From: Deltaproteobacteria bacterium
Lineage (GTDB): Bacteria > Desulfobacterota > Desulfovibrionia > Desulfovibrionales > Desulfovibrionaceae
Direction of reading: 5' to 3'
NCBI GenBank assembly: GCA_031253875.1
Contig: JAIRVN010000100.1
Span: 1-15,697 of the forward strand
Length of the DNA stretch: 15,697 nt
Of the stretch, positions 1-7,197 are shown piece after piece. Each line of letters begins with the position of its first letter. Positions within the stretch are counted from its first letter, which is position 1. The notes under the pieces are model-generated. The model was not told the DNA's origin. It did no database searches and was given only the letters and a program-made list of their open reading frames with translations. Position numbers and translations under genes: made by a program.

Positions 1-462
1 ACCAGCGCCGCGGTGTTTCGCCTGATGGCGGAGCTGATGGACGGCGGTCTGGATGTTGCGGAGCTGCGCGAACGGATGGATACGCAGTGGAGTCTTGCCA
101 GAAGCTGTCTGTGGGGGCGATTGCTGGGCAAAGTGGAAAGCCGTCTCGGGGGACGTCTGATTCTCTGCGTGATTGGCCGGGAAGATATGGAAGCTTGCGC
201 AGCCGCCGGCGACGATTTGGAAGGCTTTGTTGAATTATTGCGCCGCCACAGGGGCGTTGAGCTTGCCGTAACGCTCAGGGAAGAAGCGCCGGATCGCTGC
301 AAACTGAGCCTGCGTTCGTTCGGCGGAGTGGATGCGCGCGCGCTGGCGTTGCACTTCGGCGGCGGTGGGCATGAAAATGCTGCGGGCGCAACACTGCATG
401 CGCCTGTGGACAGCGCGCGGGAACAGGTGATCGCGCTTGCGCGCGCCATGTTCGGATTATGA
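1..462 (+). CDS. DHH-family phosphoesterase, C-terminal part (5' end outside window)
   Basis: The frame is open from the first base, so the N-terminal DHH catalytic domain lies outside the window. What remains is the DHHA1 substrate-binding domain: the diagnostic glycine-rich GGGGHENAAGA motif lies about 30 residues from the C-terminus, just after the RSFGGVDARALA stretch. Proteins of this kind (NrnA-like) degrade nanoRNA or short oligonucleotides and/or dephosphorylate 3'-phosphoadenosine 5'-phosphate in the cytoplasm. In many bacteria a DHH gene sits between rbfA and truB in the infB cluster, and truB follows here with a 4-bp ATGA overlap, which suggests translational coupling. The family call is firm. 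NrnA function rather than another DHH subtype is inferred, because the DHH motifs cannot be seen. Confidence 0.9.
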   Translation, partial: TSAAVFRLMAELMDGGLDVAELRERMDTQWSLARSCLWGRLLGKVESRLGGRLILCVIGREDMEACAAAGDDLEGFVELLRRHRGVELAVTLREEAPDRCKLSLRSFGGVDARALALHFGGGGHENAAGATLHAPVDSAREQVIALARAMFGL

Positions 463-1391
463 CGGATACGTTTCCCCAGCTTCCACAAGCGCATGGTGTC
501 CTGGTGCTCGACAAGCCCAGGGGACCGAGTTCGGCGCGTTGTTTGACCACACTCAAGCGTATGGGGCAGAAAAAGATCGGGCACGCGGGCACGCTTGATC
601 CCATGGCGTGCGGCGTGCTGCTGGTATTGCTCGGGCATGCCACGAAAATATCGAACTACCTGTTGGAGGCGGGCGAGAAGAGATATTCCGGCTGTCTGCG
701 CCTTGGCAGGGTAACGGACACCTGGGATGCGGAAGGGCGGGTGCTGGAGGAAAAAAGCTGGGAACACATCAGCGCGCGGGACGTGCTGGCAGGAATACAC
801 GCCTGGCAGGGCTGCTCGGTACAGGCCGTGCCTCCCTTCTCCGCGGCGAAACATCAGGGGCGTCCCTTGTATAAATTGGCGCGGGCTGGTACAATAATTT
901 TTTCAAAAGAAAAAAATGTTGAAATTTCACATGCGGAACTGCTGGAAATGCAGCTTCCGTATGTGCGCTTCCGGGTCGTTTGCAGTTCCGGCACCTATAT
1001 ACGCTCCCTGGCCCACAGCTTGGGGATGCGTCTTGGTTGCGGAGCCGTGCTCACGGAACTGACCCGGGAGTACAGCCACCCCTTCGGTCTGGACGCGGCC
1101 TGTTCGCTGGACGCGCTCCGAGCCGAGCCGGAGAGGCTTTTTGAACGGGTTCTGCCTGTCACGCGGGCGCTTCCGCACTGGCCGCTCATCGAGCTGTCAA
1201 CCGAAGAAACCGCCCGGACGCGCAACGGCGCTTTCCTGCCCCATGATGCACAACGCATGGCGGCTGTGCCGTTTCAGCCGGGAACTCACGCCCTGCTGCA
1301 AGACCCGGACAAAAATCCCCTGGCCCTGGCCGAAGCGCGTTTTGTTGACGGCGTTCCTGTCTGGAGCGTTTTGCGGGGGCTTTGGCACTAA
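459..1391 (+). CDS. truB: tRNA pseudouridine(55) synthase TruB
   Basis: This 310-residue cytoplasmic enzyme should isomerise U55 to pseudouridine in the T-loop of tRNAs. The N-terminus has the TruB signature [13 protein letters not shown] (about 13-25) and the catalytic motif [14 protein letters not shown], in which D47 is the expected nucleophile. These are followed by the conserved [20 protein letters not shown] segment and the [18 protein letters not shown] motif near residues 170-187. Length fits the family (about 300). The ATG overlaps the stop of the upstream DHH gene by 4 bp. A short AT-rich patch (about 867-925) encodes the variable segment [13 protein letters not shown] and also holds a promoter-like pair. 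The end lies 23 bp before the chosen rpsO start, so the genes are probably cotranscribed. Confidence 0.97.
   Translation: MTDTFPQLPQAHGVLVLDKPRGPSSARCLTTLKRMGQKKIGHAGTLDPMACGVLLVLLGHATKISNYLLEAGEKRYSGCLRLGRVTDTWDAEGRVLEEKSWEHISARDVLAGIHAWQGCSVQAVPPFSAAKHQGRPLYKLARAGTIIFSKEKNVEISHAELLEMQLPYVRFRVVCSSGTYIRSLAHSLGMRLGCGAVLTELTREYSHPFGLDAACSLDALRAEPERLFERVLPVTRALPHWPLIELSTEETARTRNGAFLPHDAQRMAAVPFQPGTHALLQDPDKNPLALAEARFVDGVPVWSVLRGLWH
867..895 (+). promoter_or_regulatory. Candidate internal sigma-70 promoter for rpsO-pnp
   Basis: TTGTAT (867-872) and TACAAT (890-895) are separated by exactly 17 bp, followed by an AT-rich run. The -10 matches the consensus at five of six positions; the -35 at only three. 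The element lies inside truB, about 520 bp ahead of rpsO. An internal promoter for the ribosomal-protein gene is plausible, but the AT-rich coding patch could produce this match by chance. Confidence 0.25.
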
Positions 1392-1414
1392 CCTATCCCT
1401 TGGAGGATATCGCT

Positions 1415-1684
1415 GTGGTGATGGACGCGGAACAGAAAAAATCCGTCATAGACGCGCACGCGCGCCATGAAGGAGACACTGGTTCTCCCGAAGTGCAGAT
1501 CGCGCTGCTCACAAGCCGCATCGACGGCTTGACCGACCACTTCAAAACCCACAAAAAGGACTTCCATTCCCGTGCGGGACTGCTCAAGCTTGTGGGTCAA
1601 CGCAGAAAACTACTGAATTATCTGAAAAAAACGGACATTCAGCGCTACCGCACTCTCATCGAGAAGCTCGGCCTGCGCAAATAG
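1415..1684 (+). CDS. rpsO: 30S ribosomal protein S15
   Basis: S15 binds the central domain of 16S rRNA as an early assembly protein and forms intersubunit bridges. The protein (89 residues from GTG 1415) carries the S15 hallmark [19 protein letters not shown], then [31 protein letters not shown] and the end [13 protein letters not shown]. Start choice: GGAGG at 1402-1406 is 8 nt from GTG 1415, better spaced than for GTG 1418 (11 nt) or ATG 1421 (14 nt), giving [12 protein letters not shown] 1421 (87 residues) is the alternative. A longer in-frame TTG at 1382 overlaps truB and adds unconserved residues, so it is rejected. The gene lies between truB and pnp, the usual bacterial order. Confidence 0.96.
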   Translation: MVMDAEQKKSVIDAHARHEGDTGSPEVQIALLTSRIDGLTDHFKTHKKDFHSRAGLLKLVGQRRKLLNYLKKTDIQRYRTLIEKLGLRK

Positions 1685-1697
1685 GCTTGCATGATCC

Positions 1698-1727
1698 GGG
1701 GGAGAGAACGCTGCGTTGCTCTCCCCC
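1698..1727 (+). terminator. rpsO terminator/attenuator-like hairpin
   Basis: A 9-bp stem, GGGGGAGAG (1698-1706) with CTCTCCCCC (1719-1727), is extended inside by AACG/CGTT (1707-1710 with 1714-1717) closing a CTG loop, with G1718 bulged. It begins 14 nt after the rpsO stop and is followed by CTTTC, a weak U-tract. The strong stem and poor U-tract suggest partial termination with read-through into pnp, or a 3'-end-protecting structure for the rpsO mRNA. Confidence 0.7.
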
Positions 1728-1750
1728 CTTTCAAGCCTGATGAGCTGACA

Positions 1751-1807
1751 GAAGGGGCATCCGGGCAAGTTTGCGATGCATTTGCAGCCTTCCCCGGAAT
1801 CCCCTTC
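1751..1807 (+). promoter_or_regulatory. pnp: Long-range stem in the pnp leader (candidate RNase III/PNPase control element)
   Basis: GAAGGGG (1751-1757) pairs with CCCCTTC (1801-1807). After a 3x3 internal loop, CCGGG (1761-1765) pairs with CCCGG (1793-1797), enclosing about 27 nt that can fold further. The stem ends 30 nt before the pnp ATG. In Escherichia coli the pnp leader contains a hairpin cut by RNase III, after which PNPase destabilises its own mRNA. The position and size here suggest the same type of control, but the sequence alone does not prove it. Confidence 0.5.
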
Positions 1808-1837
1808 ATAAAAAACTATGCAAGGAATGTAAAAATT

Positions 1838-4063
1838 ATGGAAAGCGTATTCAATCCTATTCGTGTCACAGCCACGGTAGGCGGCAAGGAAGTCATTTTT
1901 GAAACGGGCCGCATGGCCAACCAGGCGCTTGGCTCGGTATGGGTGCAGTGCGGCGGCACGGTAGCCCTGGTGACCGTGTGTTCCCAACCCCTGGAACAGG
2001 ACAAGGACTTTTTCCCTCTGACAGTGGAATATTCCGAAAAGATGTACGCTGCCGGGCGCATTCCCGGCAGCTTTTTTCGCCGTGAAATCGGCCGCCCGTC
2101 CGAACGGGAAACGCTTGTTTCGCGCCTCATCGACCGTCCTATCCGACCGCTCTTTCCCAAGGGTCTGAAAGAAGACGTGCAGGTGCTTGCCAACGTCATT
2201 TCCTCGGATCAGGAGAACGAGTCCGATATTTTGGCCCTGACCGGCGCTTCGGCCTGTATCATGCTTTCGCCCCTGCCCTTTGAAGGGCCGGTGGCAGGAG
2301 GTCGCATCGGGCGCGTTGACGGAAATTTCGTGTTCAATCCTTCCATGAAGGAGCAGGAAAAAAGCGATCTGAACATTTTGTTTGCGGCTTCCAAAGATGC
2401 CGTGGTCATGGTGGAAGGGGAGGCCGCCTTTCTGTCGGAATCCGTGATTATCGAAGCCCTGGACTGGGGCAGGCGGGCAATCCAGCCGCTTATCGCGGCC
2501 CAGGAAGAACTGCGCCGTCTTGCCGGCAAGCCGAAGATGGAATTTATTCCGGCCGTTTCCGATCCGGCTTTGGAAGCGCGCGTGAAGGAATTGGCCGAAC
2601 AGGCAGGCTTGCCTGCCGCCCTGCGTATCGCCGAGAAGCTGGAACGCCGGGAAACCCGCAGACACGTGAAAAAGCGGGTGTTGCAGAGCATTGCGGAAGA
2701 TGCGGTTTTTGCCGGACACCCTGGCCTCGGCAGCGTGGGCGACATGCTGGACGCACTGGAGAAAACGCTTGTCCGCAAACGCATTGTGGAGGAAGGCACG
2801 CGCATCGACGGGCGCGACATACAGACCGTACGGCCCATCACCATTGAAACGGGCGTGCTGCCGCGCGCGCATGGCTCGGTGCTTTTTGCGCGCGGGGAGA
2901 CCAAGTCGCTGGTGGTGACCACGCTCGGCTCCTCCGCCGACGAGCAGCGCATGGATTCCCTGGTCGGCGATGTGACGAAAAAATTCATGCTGCATTATAA
3001 CTTCCCGCCTTTCTCCGTGGGGGAAGTCAAGCCTGTGCGCGTTTCCCGCCGTGAAATCGGCCACGGCGCGCTGGCGGAAAAATCCATCCGTCCCATCCTG
3101 CCCCCGGACGGCAGTTTCCCCTTTACCCTGCGCGTGGTGGCGGAAACCATGGAGTCCAACGGTTCATCCTCCATGGCCGCTGTCAGCGGCACGTCGCTTG
3201 CGCTGATGGATGCAGGGGTGCCCGTCAGCCGACCGGTTGCCGGGGTGGCCATGGGACTGATTAAAGAGGGCGACAGCTTTATCGTGCTGACCGACATCCT
3301 CGGCGATGAAGACGCCCTTGGCGACATGGACTTCAAAATCGCGGGCACGGCTGAAGGCGTGACCGGCGTGCAGATGGACATCAAAATTACGGGCATCACC
3401 ACCGAGGTCATGGCCCGCGCCATGGCCCAGGCCAGGGAAGCGCGTCTGCACATTCTCGACGCAATGAACAAGGCGCTGGCTGCCCCGCGCCCCGAGCTTT
3501 CCGTGTACGCGCCGCAGCATGCGGAAATGTTCGTGAACCCGGAAATCATCCGCCTGATCATCGGTCCCGGCGGCAAAAACATCAAGGCCATCACCGCCGC
3601 GACCGGCGCTTCCATTGACATTGAGGACAGCGGACGGATCTCGCTCTTCGCTCCCACGCTCGAGGCGCTCAATCAGGCCAGGGAAATGGTGGGCTATTAC
3701 GATCAGCGCCCAGATCTCGGCAGGAACTATGTGGGCAAGGTGCGCAAGGTGCTCGAAATCGGCGCGATTGTGGAAATCATGCCCACTGTTGAAGCGTTGG
3801 TGCATATTTCTCAGCTTGACGTGAACCGCGTGGCCCAAGCTTCCGATATTGCCCGCCTTGGCGAAGACATGGAAGTGAAAGTCATCGAAATTAATGGCGA
3901 CCGTATTCGTGCCAGCCGCAAGGCCATACTGCTCGAAACCGACGGCATCGCATGGAATCCCGAAGACACCGCCCGGCCGCCCCGCCGCGAGGGCGGCGAC
4001 CGTGGCCGTGGACGCGGCGATCGCGGCGATCGCGGTGACCGCGGCGGCAGGGACAGGCGTTAA
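1838..4063 (+). CDS. pnp: Polyribonucleotide nucleotidyltransferase (PNPase)
   Basis: This 741-residue phosphorolytic 3'-5' exoribonuclease turns over mRNA and sRNA, usually as a trimer in the degradosome. Two RNase PH domains flank an alpha-helical linker. The second PH domain has [17 protein letters not shown] with the catalytic aspartates D486 and D492. A KH domain follows (about 566-625, GPGG loop near 576-579), then an S1 domain (about 628-697, [17 protein letters not shown]...EALVHISQL). The last 30 or so residues are Arg/Gly/Asp-rich with repeated GDR units. Start: ATG 1838 gives the conserved N-terminus [19 protein letters not shown] and has AAGGA at 1822-1826, 11 nt upstream. The in-frame ATG at 1691 is rejected because it would add 49 unconserved residues translated through the leader hairpins. 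Confidence 0.97.
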   Translation: MESVFNPIRVTATVGGKEVIFETGRMANQALGSVWVQCGGTVALVTVCSQPLEQDKDFFPLTVEYSEKMYAAGRIPGSFFRREIGRPSERETLVSRLIDRPIRPLFPKGLKEDVQVLANVISSDQENESDILALTGASACIMLSPLPFEGPVAGGRIGRVDGNFVFNPSMKEQEKSDLNILFAASKDAVVMVEGEAAFLSESVIIEALDWGRRAIQPLIAAQEELRRLAGKPKMEFIPAVSDPALEARVKELAEQAGLPAALRIAEKLERRETRRHVKKRVLQSIAEDAVFAGHPGLGSVGDMLDALEKTLVRKRIVEEGTRIDGRDIQTVRPITIETGVLPRAHGSVLFARGETKSLVVTTLGSSADEQRMDSLVGDVTKKFMLHYNFPPFSVGEVKPVRVSRREIGHGALAEKSIRPILPPDGSFPFTLRVVAETMESNGSSSMAAVSGTSLALMDAGVPVSRPVAGVAMGLIKEGDSFIVLTDILGDEDALGDMDFKIAGTAEGVTGVQMDIKITGITTEVMARAMAQAREARLHILDAMNKALAAPRPELSVYAPQHAEMFVNPEIIRLIIGPGGKNIKAITAATGASIDIEDSGRISLFAPTLEALNQAREMVGYYDQRPDLGRNYVGKVRKVLEIGAIVEIMPTVEALVHISQLDVNRVAQASDIARLGEDMEVKVIEINGDRIRASRKAILLETDGIAWNPEDTARPPRREGGDRGRGRGDRGDRGDRGGRDRR

Positions 4064-4083
4064 GCTCTTATTTGGAGATCTGC

Positions 4084-4944
4084 ATGTCTGAAACTCAAGA
4101 AAAAGATCCCATGGATGTGCCGCGCGAGCATATTGAGGGCCTGGGCGATCCTTGGGCCGCGCTGCTTGCGAACCCGGCGGAGCTTATGCCGCAGGTTGTC
4201 GGCACCGTGCTGGAGGGGGGCGTCACCCGTCCCGCCTGGCAATCCAAATACCGTAACCAGGAGTACATGTTGATGGCCTGGCCGCAGGAAAGTCCCATCC
4301 GGGCTGCGGTCATCGTACGGAGCGAGGAAGGCGGCAAACTTGCGCCCGTCACGGCGATGCCGCTGCTGGAGGGCACTCCCAACGACATGACCATAGAAGA
4401 TCTGTACCCCTGGTCCAACGGCGTGGAAGCGGATGTAGCCGCCTGCCGCAATGAGGAGGCGCGCCCGCTGTGGTTCTATACGCCGTTCTATTTCAGGGAT
4501 CGCGCAGCGCTGATGACCCCGGGCGTGCGCCATACGTTTATGCTGGCCGGCCTGGCCTACGGCGTGCGCAGGGCGTTGTTGGACGACATGACCATTACGG
4601 ACGGGCCGCGTTTTGATATCTGGGCGGAAAAGTGGCTGGAGGAAAACCCGGACAAGACGCGCCTGGATGTGCCGCCTTTGAAAATGTCCCTGCGCGGCGC
4701 CTGCGTCCTGCTGCCGTCTCCGCAATCCACGGTATATCAGTTGCGCGCGCCCATTCTCGCCATGCAGGAAGGCGAGCTGAGTGGAGAAAAAGTATATATC
4801 CTGCGCCTGGCCTTCGGGCTTGATACGCCGCAGCCCCTGGATCTGCCGCTCTATGCCCCCGCCCGCGTGTGCAAGAACTATGTGCCGCAGGAGGGGGACG
4901 AGATTGACGCCGTCATGTGGCTGCAAGGACGCCTGCTGGATTAG
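4084..4944 (+). CDS. Conserved-looking hypothetical protein downstream of pnp
   Basis: I do not recognise this 286-residue protein. It has no signal peptide or membrane segment and looks like a soluble acidic cytoplasmic protein. The N-terminal 20 residues are charged and probably disordered; the rest alternates beta-like and helical stretches. The last part (KVYILRLAFGLDTPQPLDLPLY, then a Cys/Asn segment and GDEIDAVMWLQGRLLD) reads like a small beta-barrel in which a property of a bound or displayed group is confined by a domain of about 70 residues. It starts 20 nt after the pnp stop with GGAG at 4074-4077, 6 nt before ATG 4084, so it is probably in the pnp transcript. A TTG at 4072 is a poorer start. 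Codon use matches its neighbours and the frame is intact, so it is a real gene of unknown function. Confidence 0.85.
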   Translation: MSETQEKDPMDVPREHIEGLGDPWAALLANPAELMPQVVGTVLEGGVTRPAWQSKYRNQEYMLMAWPQESPIRAAVIVRSEEGGKLAPVTAMPLLEGTPNDMTIEDLYPWSNGVEADVAACRNEEARPLWFYTPFYFRDRAALMTPGVRHTFMLAGLAYGVRRALLDDMTITDGPRFDIWAEKWLEENPDKTRLDVPPLKMSLRGACVLLPSPQSTVYQLRAPILAMQEGELSGEKVYILRLAFGLDTPQPLDLPLYAPARVCKNYVPQEGDEIDAVMWLQGRLLD

Positions 4945-4957
4945 AGCGGCTTGCCAT

Positions 4958-4993
4958 ACGCGAAACGGCAGATTCGCGTGAACCTGCCGTTTC
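4958..4993. repeat. Overlapping inverted repeats between convergent genes (possible bidirectional terminator)
   Basis: GAAACGGCAG (4962-4971) pairs with CTGCCGTTTC (4984-4993), a perfect 10-bp stem with a small TTC/GAA stem inside its 12-nt loop. The left arm overlaps a second perfect 7-bp pair, ACGCGAA (4958-4964) with TTCGCGT (4973-4979), so the two hairpins exclude one another. It lies between the ends of the + strand hypothetical gene and the - strand zraP. Neither strand has a U-tract after the stem, so intrinsic termination is uncertain; an mRNA 3'-end stabiliser or a REP-like element is equally possible. Confidence 0.45.
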
Positions 4994-5032
4994 TGAGGGT
5001 GGGGCTGCTACAGAGCCTGGAGGAGGAACAGC

Positions 5033-5560
5033 TTATCTGGGGCCGCAGCAATCATCCGTGCCGCCGCGCGGACAGGGACGCATGCCGCCTCTGCCCTTGC
5101 CCATGCCGTCGTGGCCTGTGCCACGTCCCATGCCGTGGCCGTAACCTGTGCCGCGTCCCATGCCGGGGCCTCTGTGCTCCAGCATGATGCCTTCCTTAAT
5201 CAATTTGCCTTTCAGGGAGATACGGGCATTATACAGCTTGGCGCGCAGGTCGGAAATTTCCTTGGTCAGAGCCTGGATTCTGTTTTCATCGGGTTTTGCG
5301 CTGTACAACTGGGCATCCAGTTCGTGCCGTTTGGAGATCAGTTCCTGGCGTGTCGCCTTGGTGCTGTTGTAGAAGTCCTCGTGCAGCTTTTTGACGATCG
5401 CCTGTTTTTCCGGACTCAGGCTCATCATGCCCGCTCCGTGGTAGCCTGTTGCCGCCTGGCCCGCTTCCTGAGGTTCTGCGGCGAGCGCCGCTGCGGCCAG
5501 GCCGAGCATGGCGGCCAGGGCCAGGGAGAAGCTCAAGCTGCGAAAATGGAACGTGTTCAT
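5033..5560 (-). CDS. zraP: Periplasmic zinc resistance-associated protein ZraP (Spy/CpxP-like)
   Basis: This 175-residue protein starts with a clear Sec signal peptide (about 1-28, SLSFSLALAAMLGLAAAALAA before EPQ), so the mature form is periplasmic. The helical core (LSPEKQAIVKKLHEDFYNSTKATRQELISKRHELDAQLYSAKPDENRIQALTKEISDLRAKL, split here only for description) matches the ZraP family, zinc-binding chaperones in the metal and envelope stress response. The E. coli protein is about 140 residues; the extra length is a C-terminal tail rich in Gly, Met, His and Arg with repeated GMGRGTG units, ending in CPRGGTDDCCGPR, whose three cysteines and histidines could bind metal. It is divergent from zraSR and has its own sigma-54 element 49 bp upstream of the ATG. 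Family call strong; metal specificity inferred. Confidence 0.93.
   Translation of the reverse strand: MNTFHFRSLSFSLALAAMLGLAAAALAAEPQEAGQAATGYHGAGMMSLSPEKQAIVKKLHEDFYNSTKATRQELISKRHELDAQLYSAKPDENRIQALTKEISDLRAKLYNARISLKGKLIKEGIMLEHRGPGMGRGTGYGHGMGRGTGHDGMGKGRGGMRPCPRGGTDDCCGPR
5100..5174 (-). repeat. zraP: 30-bp tandem repeat encoding the Gly/Met/His tail of ZraP
   Basis: Two adjacent 30-bp units (5115-5144 and 5145-5174) share CCTGTGCC, then A or G, then CGTCCCATGCCG on the + strand, and a partial third copy precedes them near 5100-5114. Read in the gene's direction each unit is ten codons (GMGRGTGYGH and GMGRGTGHDG). The in-frame period suggests the tail grew by unit duplication and could vary between strains. 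Confidence 0.75.
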
Positions 5561-5608
5561 TGTATTCCTCGCGTGTTTGTTTAGATGTTCCCGGGCTGCT
5601 TCCCTGTC

Positions 5609-5624
5609 AGCAAGTTCTGTGCCG
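5609..5624 (-). promoter_or_regulatory. zraP: Sigma-54 (-24/-12) promoter of zraP
   Basis: On the minus strand the sequence reads CGGCAC, AGAAC, TTGCT. Against the sigma-54 consensus TGGCAC-N5-TTGCW only the first base differs, and the essential GG and GC dinucleotides have the required 10-bp spacing. The predicted start is about 5598, giving a leader of roughly 38 nt. zraP in E. coli is likewise sigma-54 dependent and activated by ZraR. Confidence 0.8.
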
Positions 5625-5657
5625 GATGCAATGCCGTACTATATCTTACTGACGCCA

Positions 5658-5673
5658 CGGCATATTTTTTGCT
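5658..5673 (+). promoter_or_regulatory. zraS: Sigma-54 (-24/-12) promoter of zraSR
   Basis: The sequence reads CGGCAT, ATTTT, TTGCT, with GG (5659-5660) and GC (5671-5672) separated by exactly 10 bp. It departs from the consensus at the first base and the last base of TGGCAC. The predicted start is near 5684, so zraS would have a leader of about 100 nt. This makes the two-component genes likely autoregulated by ZraR, as in E. coli. Confidence 0.72.
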
Positions 5674-5708
5674 TTTTCGCAGAAACAACGCGCTGAACGC
5701 ACGCAATG

Positions 5709-5759
5709 TGTTACGAGTTTACCCGCTTTTGGCTGGACATTGCGAGTAAAATGGTTACA
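5709..5759. promoter_or_regulatory. Inverted pair of candidate ZraR-binding sites
   Basis: Two copies of an 18-mer, consensus GCGRGTAAAMTSGTWACA, lie at 5742-5759 (+ orientation) and 5709-5726 (reverse orientation); they agree at 14 of 18 positions. Their centres are 33 bp apart, about three helical turns. Measured from the predicted zraP start they lie at roughly -111 to -161, the usual place for sigma-54 enhancer sites. They fall downstream of the predicted zraSR start. From memory, unverified, the reported E. coli ZraR site also begins GAGTAAAA. Confidence 0.55.
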
Positions 5760-5787
5760 GATTGGCATATCCCGTCGAGCTTGCCGC

Positions 5788-7188
5788 ATGAAACGCGTGA
5801 ACGTGCCGTACCATCACATCCTGCGTCTTTCGCCCTGGTTTCTTCTGGGGGCGGCGCTGATTCTCGGCCTTGTCGTGCTGGTCATGGCGGCGCGCAATAC
5901 CCGGAAGGAACAGGAAGCCATGGCGCAGCAGCTTGTGGACAGGGCCGCCGCGCTCATCTGGGCGTTGGAGGCGGGATCCCGCACGCGCATGGCCGTGCGC
6001 GCTGGCAGTCCGTATTTGCAGCTTCTGCTTGAAGAGACCGCCAAACAACCCGGTATCGTCTATATGGCGGTGACCGACAACGAAGGCAACATCCTGGCCC
6101 ACAGCGAAGTTGCGGAAACCATTGAGCACTTCGCCGATCCGGAGAGCATTGCCGCGCTGGACGTGTCCGACAGCCCGCAATGGCGCAGTGTGGACGGGCC
6201 GGACGATCTGCGCATTTTCGAAGTATACAGGATATTTTCGCCCCTCCCCGATCTCGGGCGCGGGCTTCGCTGGCAGGAACAGCCGGGAGACAAACCGGCG
6301 TCGGAAGCAAGGCGCGTCATTTTTGCCGGACTGGACGCGCGGCCTTTCGAAGAATCCCTGGAAGCGGAGTTCCGCAGCACGGTGCTGAGTTCCCTCCTGG
6401 TGGCTCTGGCCGCGTTCGGCGCTTTTGTCTCCCTGTTCTGGGCGCACAACTACCGTATTTCGCGCCGCATGCTCCAGAATGCCGAGGCCTTTGCCGCTGA
6501 TTTGCAACAGCAGTTGCGGCGCAGCGAACACCTGAGCGCGCTCGGCAACCTGGCGGCGGGCGTGGCGCATGAAATACGCAACCCGCTCAGTTCCATCAAG
6601 GGATTTGCCACCTTTTTGCTGGCCAAGCTGGAAAAGGAACACGATGCCCATGCCGCTGCAATGCTTATCCAGGAAGTGGATCGCCTTAACCGCGTGGTCT
6701 CCGGCCTGCTGGAATTCGCCCGGCCGGAGACCATGCAGCTTGCGCCGGCCGCGATCGCGCCCCTTGTCGAACACACCCTCAGGCTGTGCGCTTCGGACCT
6801 TGCGGACAAGGATATTGCCGCGCGTTGCGCGTTTGCGCCGGATCTGCCCCTGATCGCCGCAGATGCGGACAGGTTCACCCAGGTGCTGCTGAACCTTTTC
6901 CTCAACGCCGTCCAAGCCACGGACAGAGGAGGCAGGCTGGAGATATCGGCCTGCCGCGATCAGGCCACGGGCAAGGTTTTGTTGCGCATCGCGGATACCG
7001 GCAAAGGCATCGCGCCGGAAGCGCTGGCCACGATTTTCGATCCCTACGTCACCGGCAGGGCCTCAGGCACCGGACTCGGGCTCGCTATCGTCCACCGCAT
7101 CGTGGAGCAGCACGGCGGAGTGATCCGCGTGGAAAGCGAACCCGGCAGGGGAAGCGAATTCTTCCTGTATTTGCCGGCGGTGGAATAA
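5788..7188 (+). CDS. zraS: Zinc/envelope-stress sensor histidine kinase ZraS
   Basis: This 466-residue inner-membrane kinase should sense periplasmic zinc or envelope damage and phosphorylate ZraR. It has a transmembrane segment at about 17-35, a periplasmic sensor domain (about 36-195) with the ZraS-type stretches IWALEAGSRTRMAVRAG and QPGIVYMAVTDNEGNILAHS, and a second transmembrane segment near 199-220. The HisKA box LAAGVAHEIRNPLSSIKG has the phosphoacceptor H261. The HATPase domain shows an N box (QVLLNLFLNAVQA, N373), DTGKGI at 403-408 and GTGLGL from 427. Start: ATG 5788 gives MKRVNVPYHH with only a weak GAG upstream; a TTG at 5740 would lengthen the N-terminus through the candidate ZraR site and is less likely. 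zraR follows after 9 nt. Confidence 0.92.
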   Translation: MKRVNVPYHHILRLSPWFLLGAALILGLVVLVMAARNTRKEQEAMAQQLVDRAAALIWALEAGSRTRMAVRAGSPYLQLLLEETAKQPGIVYMAVTDNEGNILAHSEVAETIEHFADPESIAALDVSDSPQWRSVDGPDDLRIFEVYRIFSPLPDLGRGLRWQEQPGDKPASEARRVIFAGLDARPFEESLEAEFRSTVLSSLLVALAAFGAFVSLFWAHNYRISRRMLQNAEAFAADLQQQLRRSEHLSALGNLAAGVAHEIRNPLSSIKGFATFLLAKLEKEHDAHAAAMLIQEVDRLNRVVSGLLEFARPETMQLAPAAIAPLVEHTLRLCASDLADKDIAARCAFAPDLPLIAADADRFTQVLLNLFLNAVQATDRGGRLEISACRDQATGKVLLRIADTGKGIAPEALATIFDPYVTGRASGTGLGLAIVHRIVEQHGGVIRVESEPGRGSEFFLYLPAVE

Positions 7189-7197
7189 GGATCAAGC

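Noticed and set aside
1610..3064. 484-codon open frame antisense to pnp
   Set aside because: It is a shadow of a strongly conserved gene; its translation is His/Arg/Gly-rich with no recognisable motif or ribosome-binding site.
5033..5560. zraP tandem repeats as a CRISPR-like array
   Set aside because: The units are adjacent without spacers, in frame, and code for a continuous Gly/Met/His tail.
5730..5743. A second sigma-54-like sequence, TTGGCTGGACATTGC, just before zraS
   Set aside because: The GG and GC dinucleotides are 9 bp apart instead of the required 10, and it lies between the two candidate ZraR sites. The element at 5658-5673 has the correct spacing.
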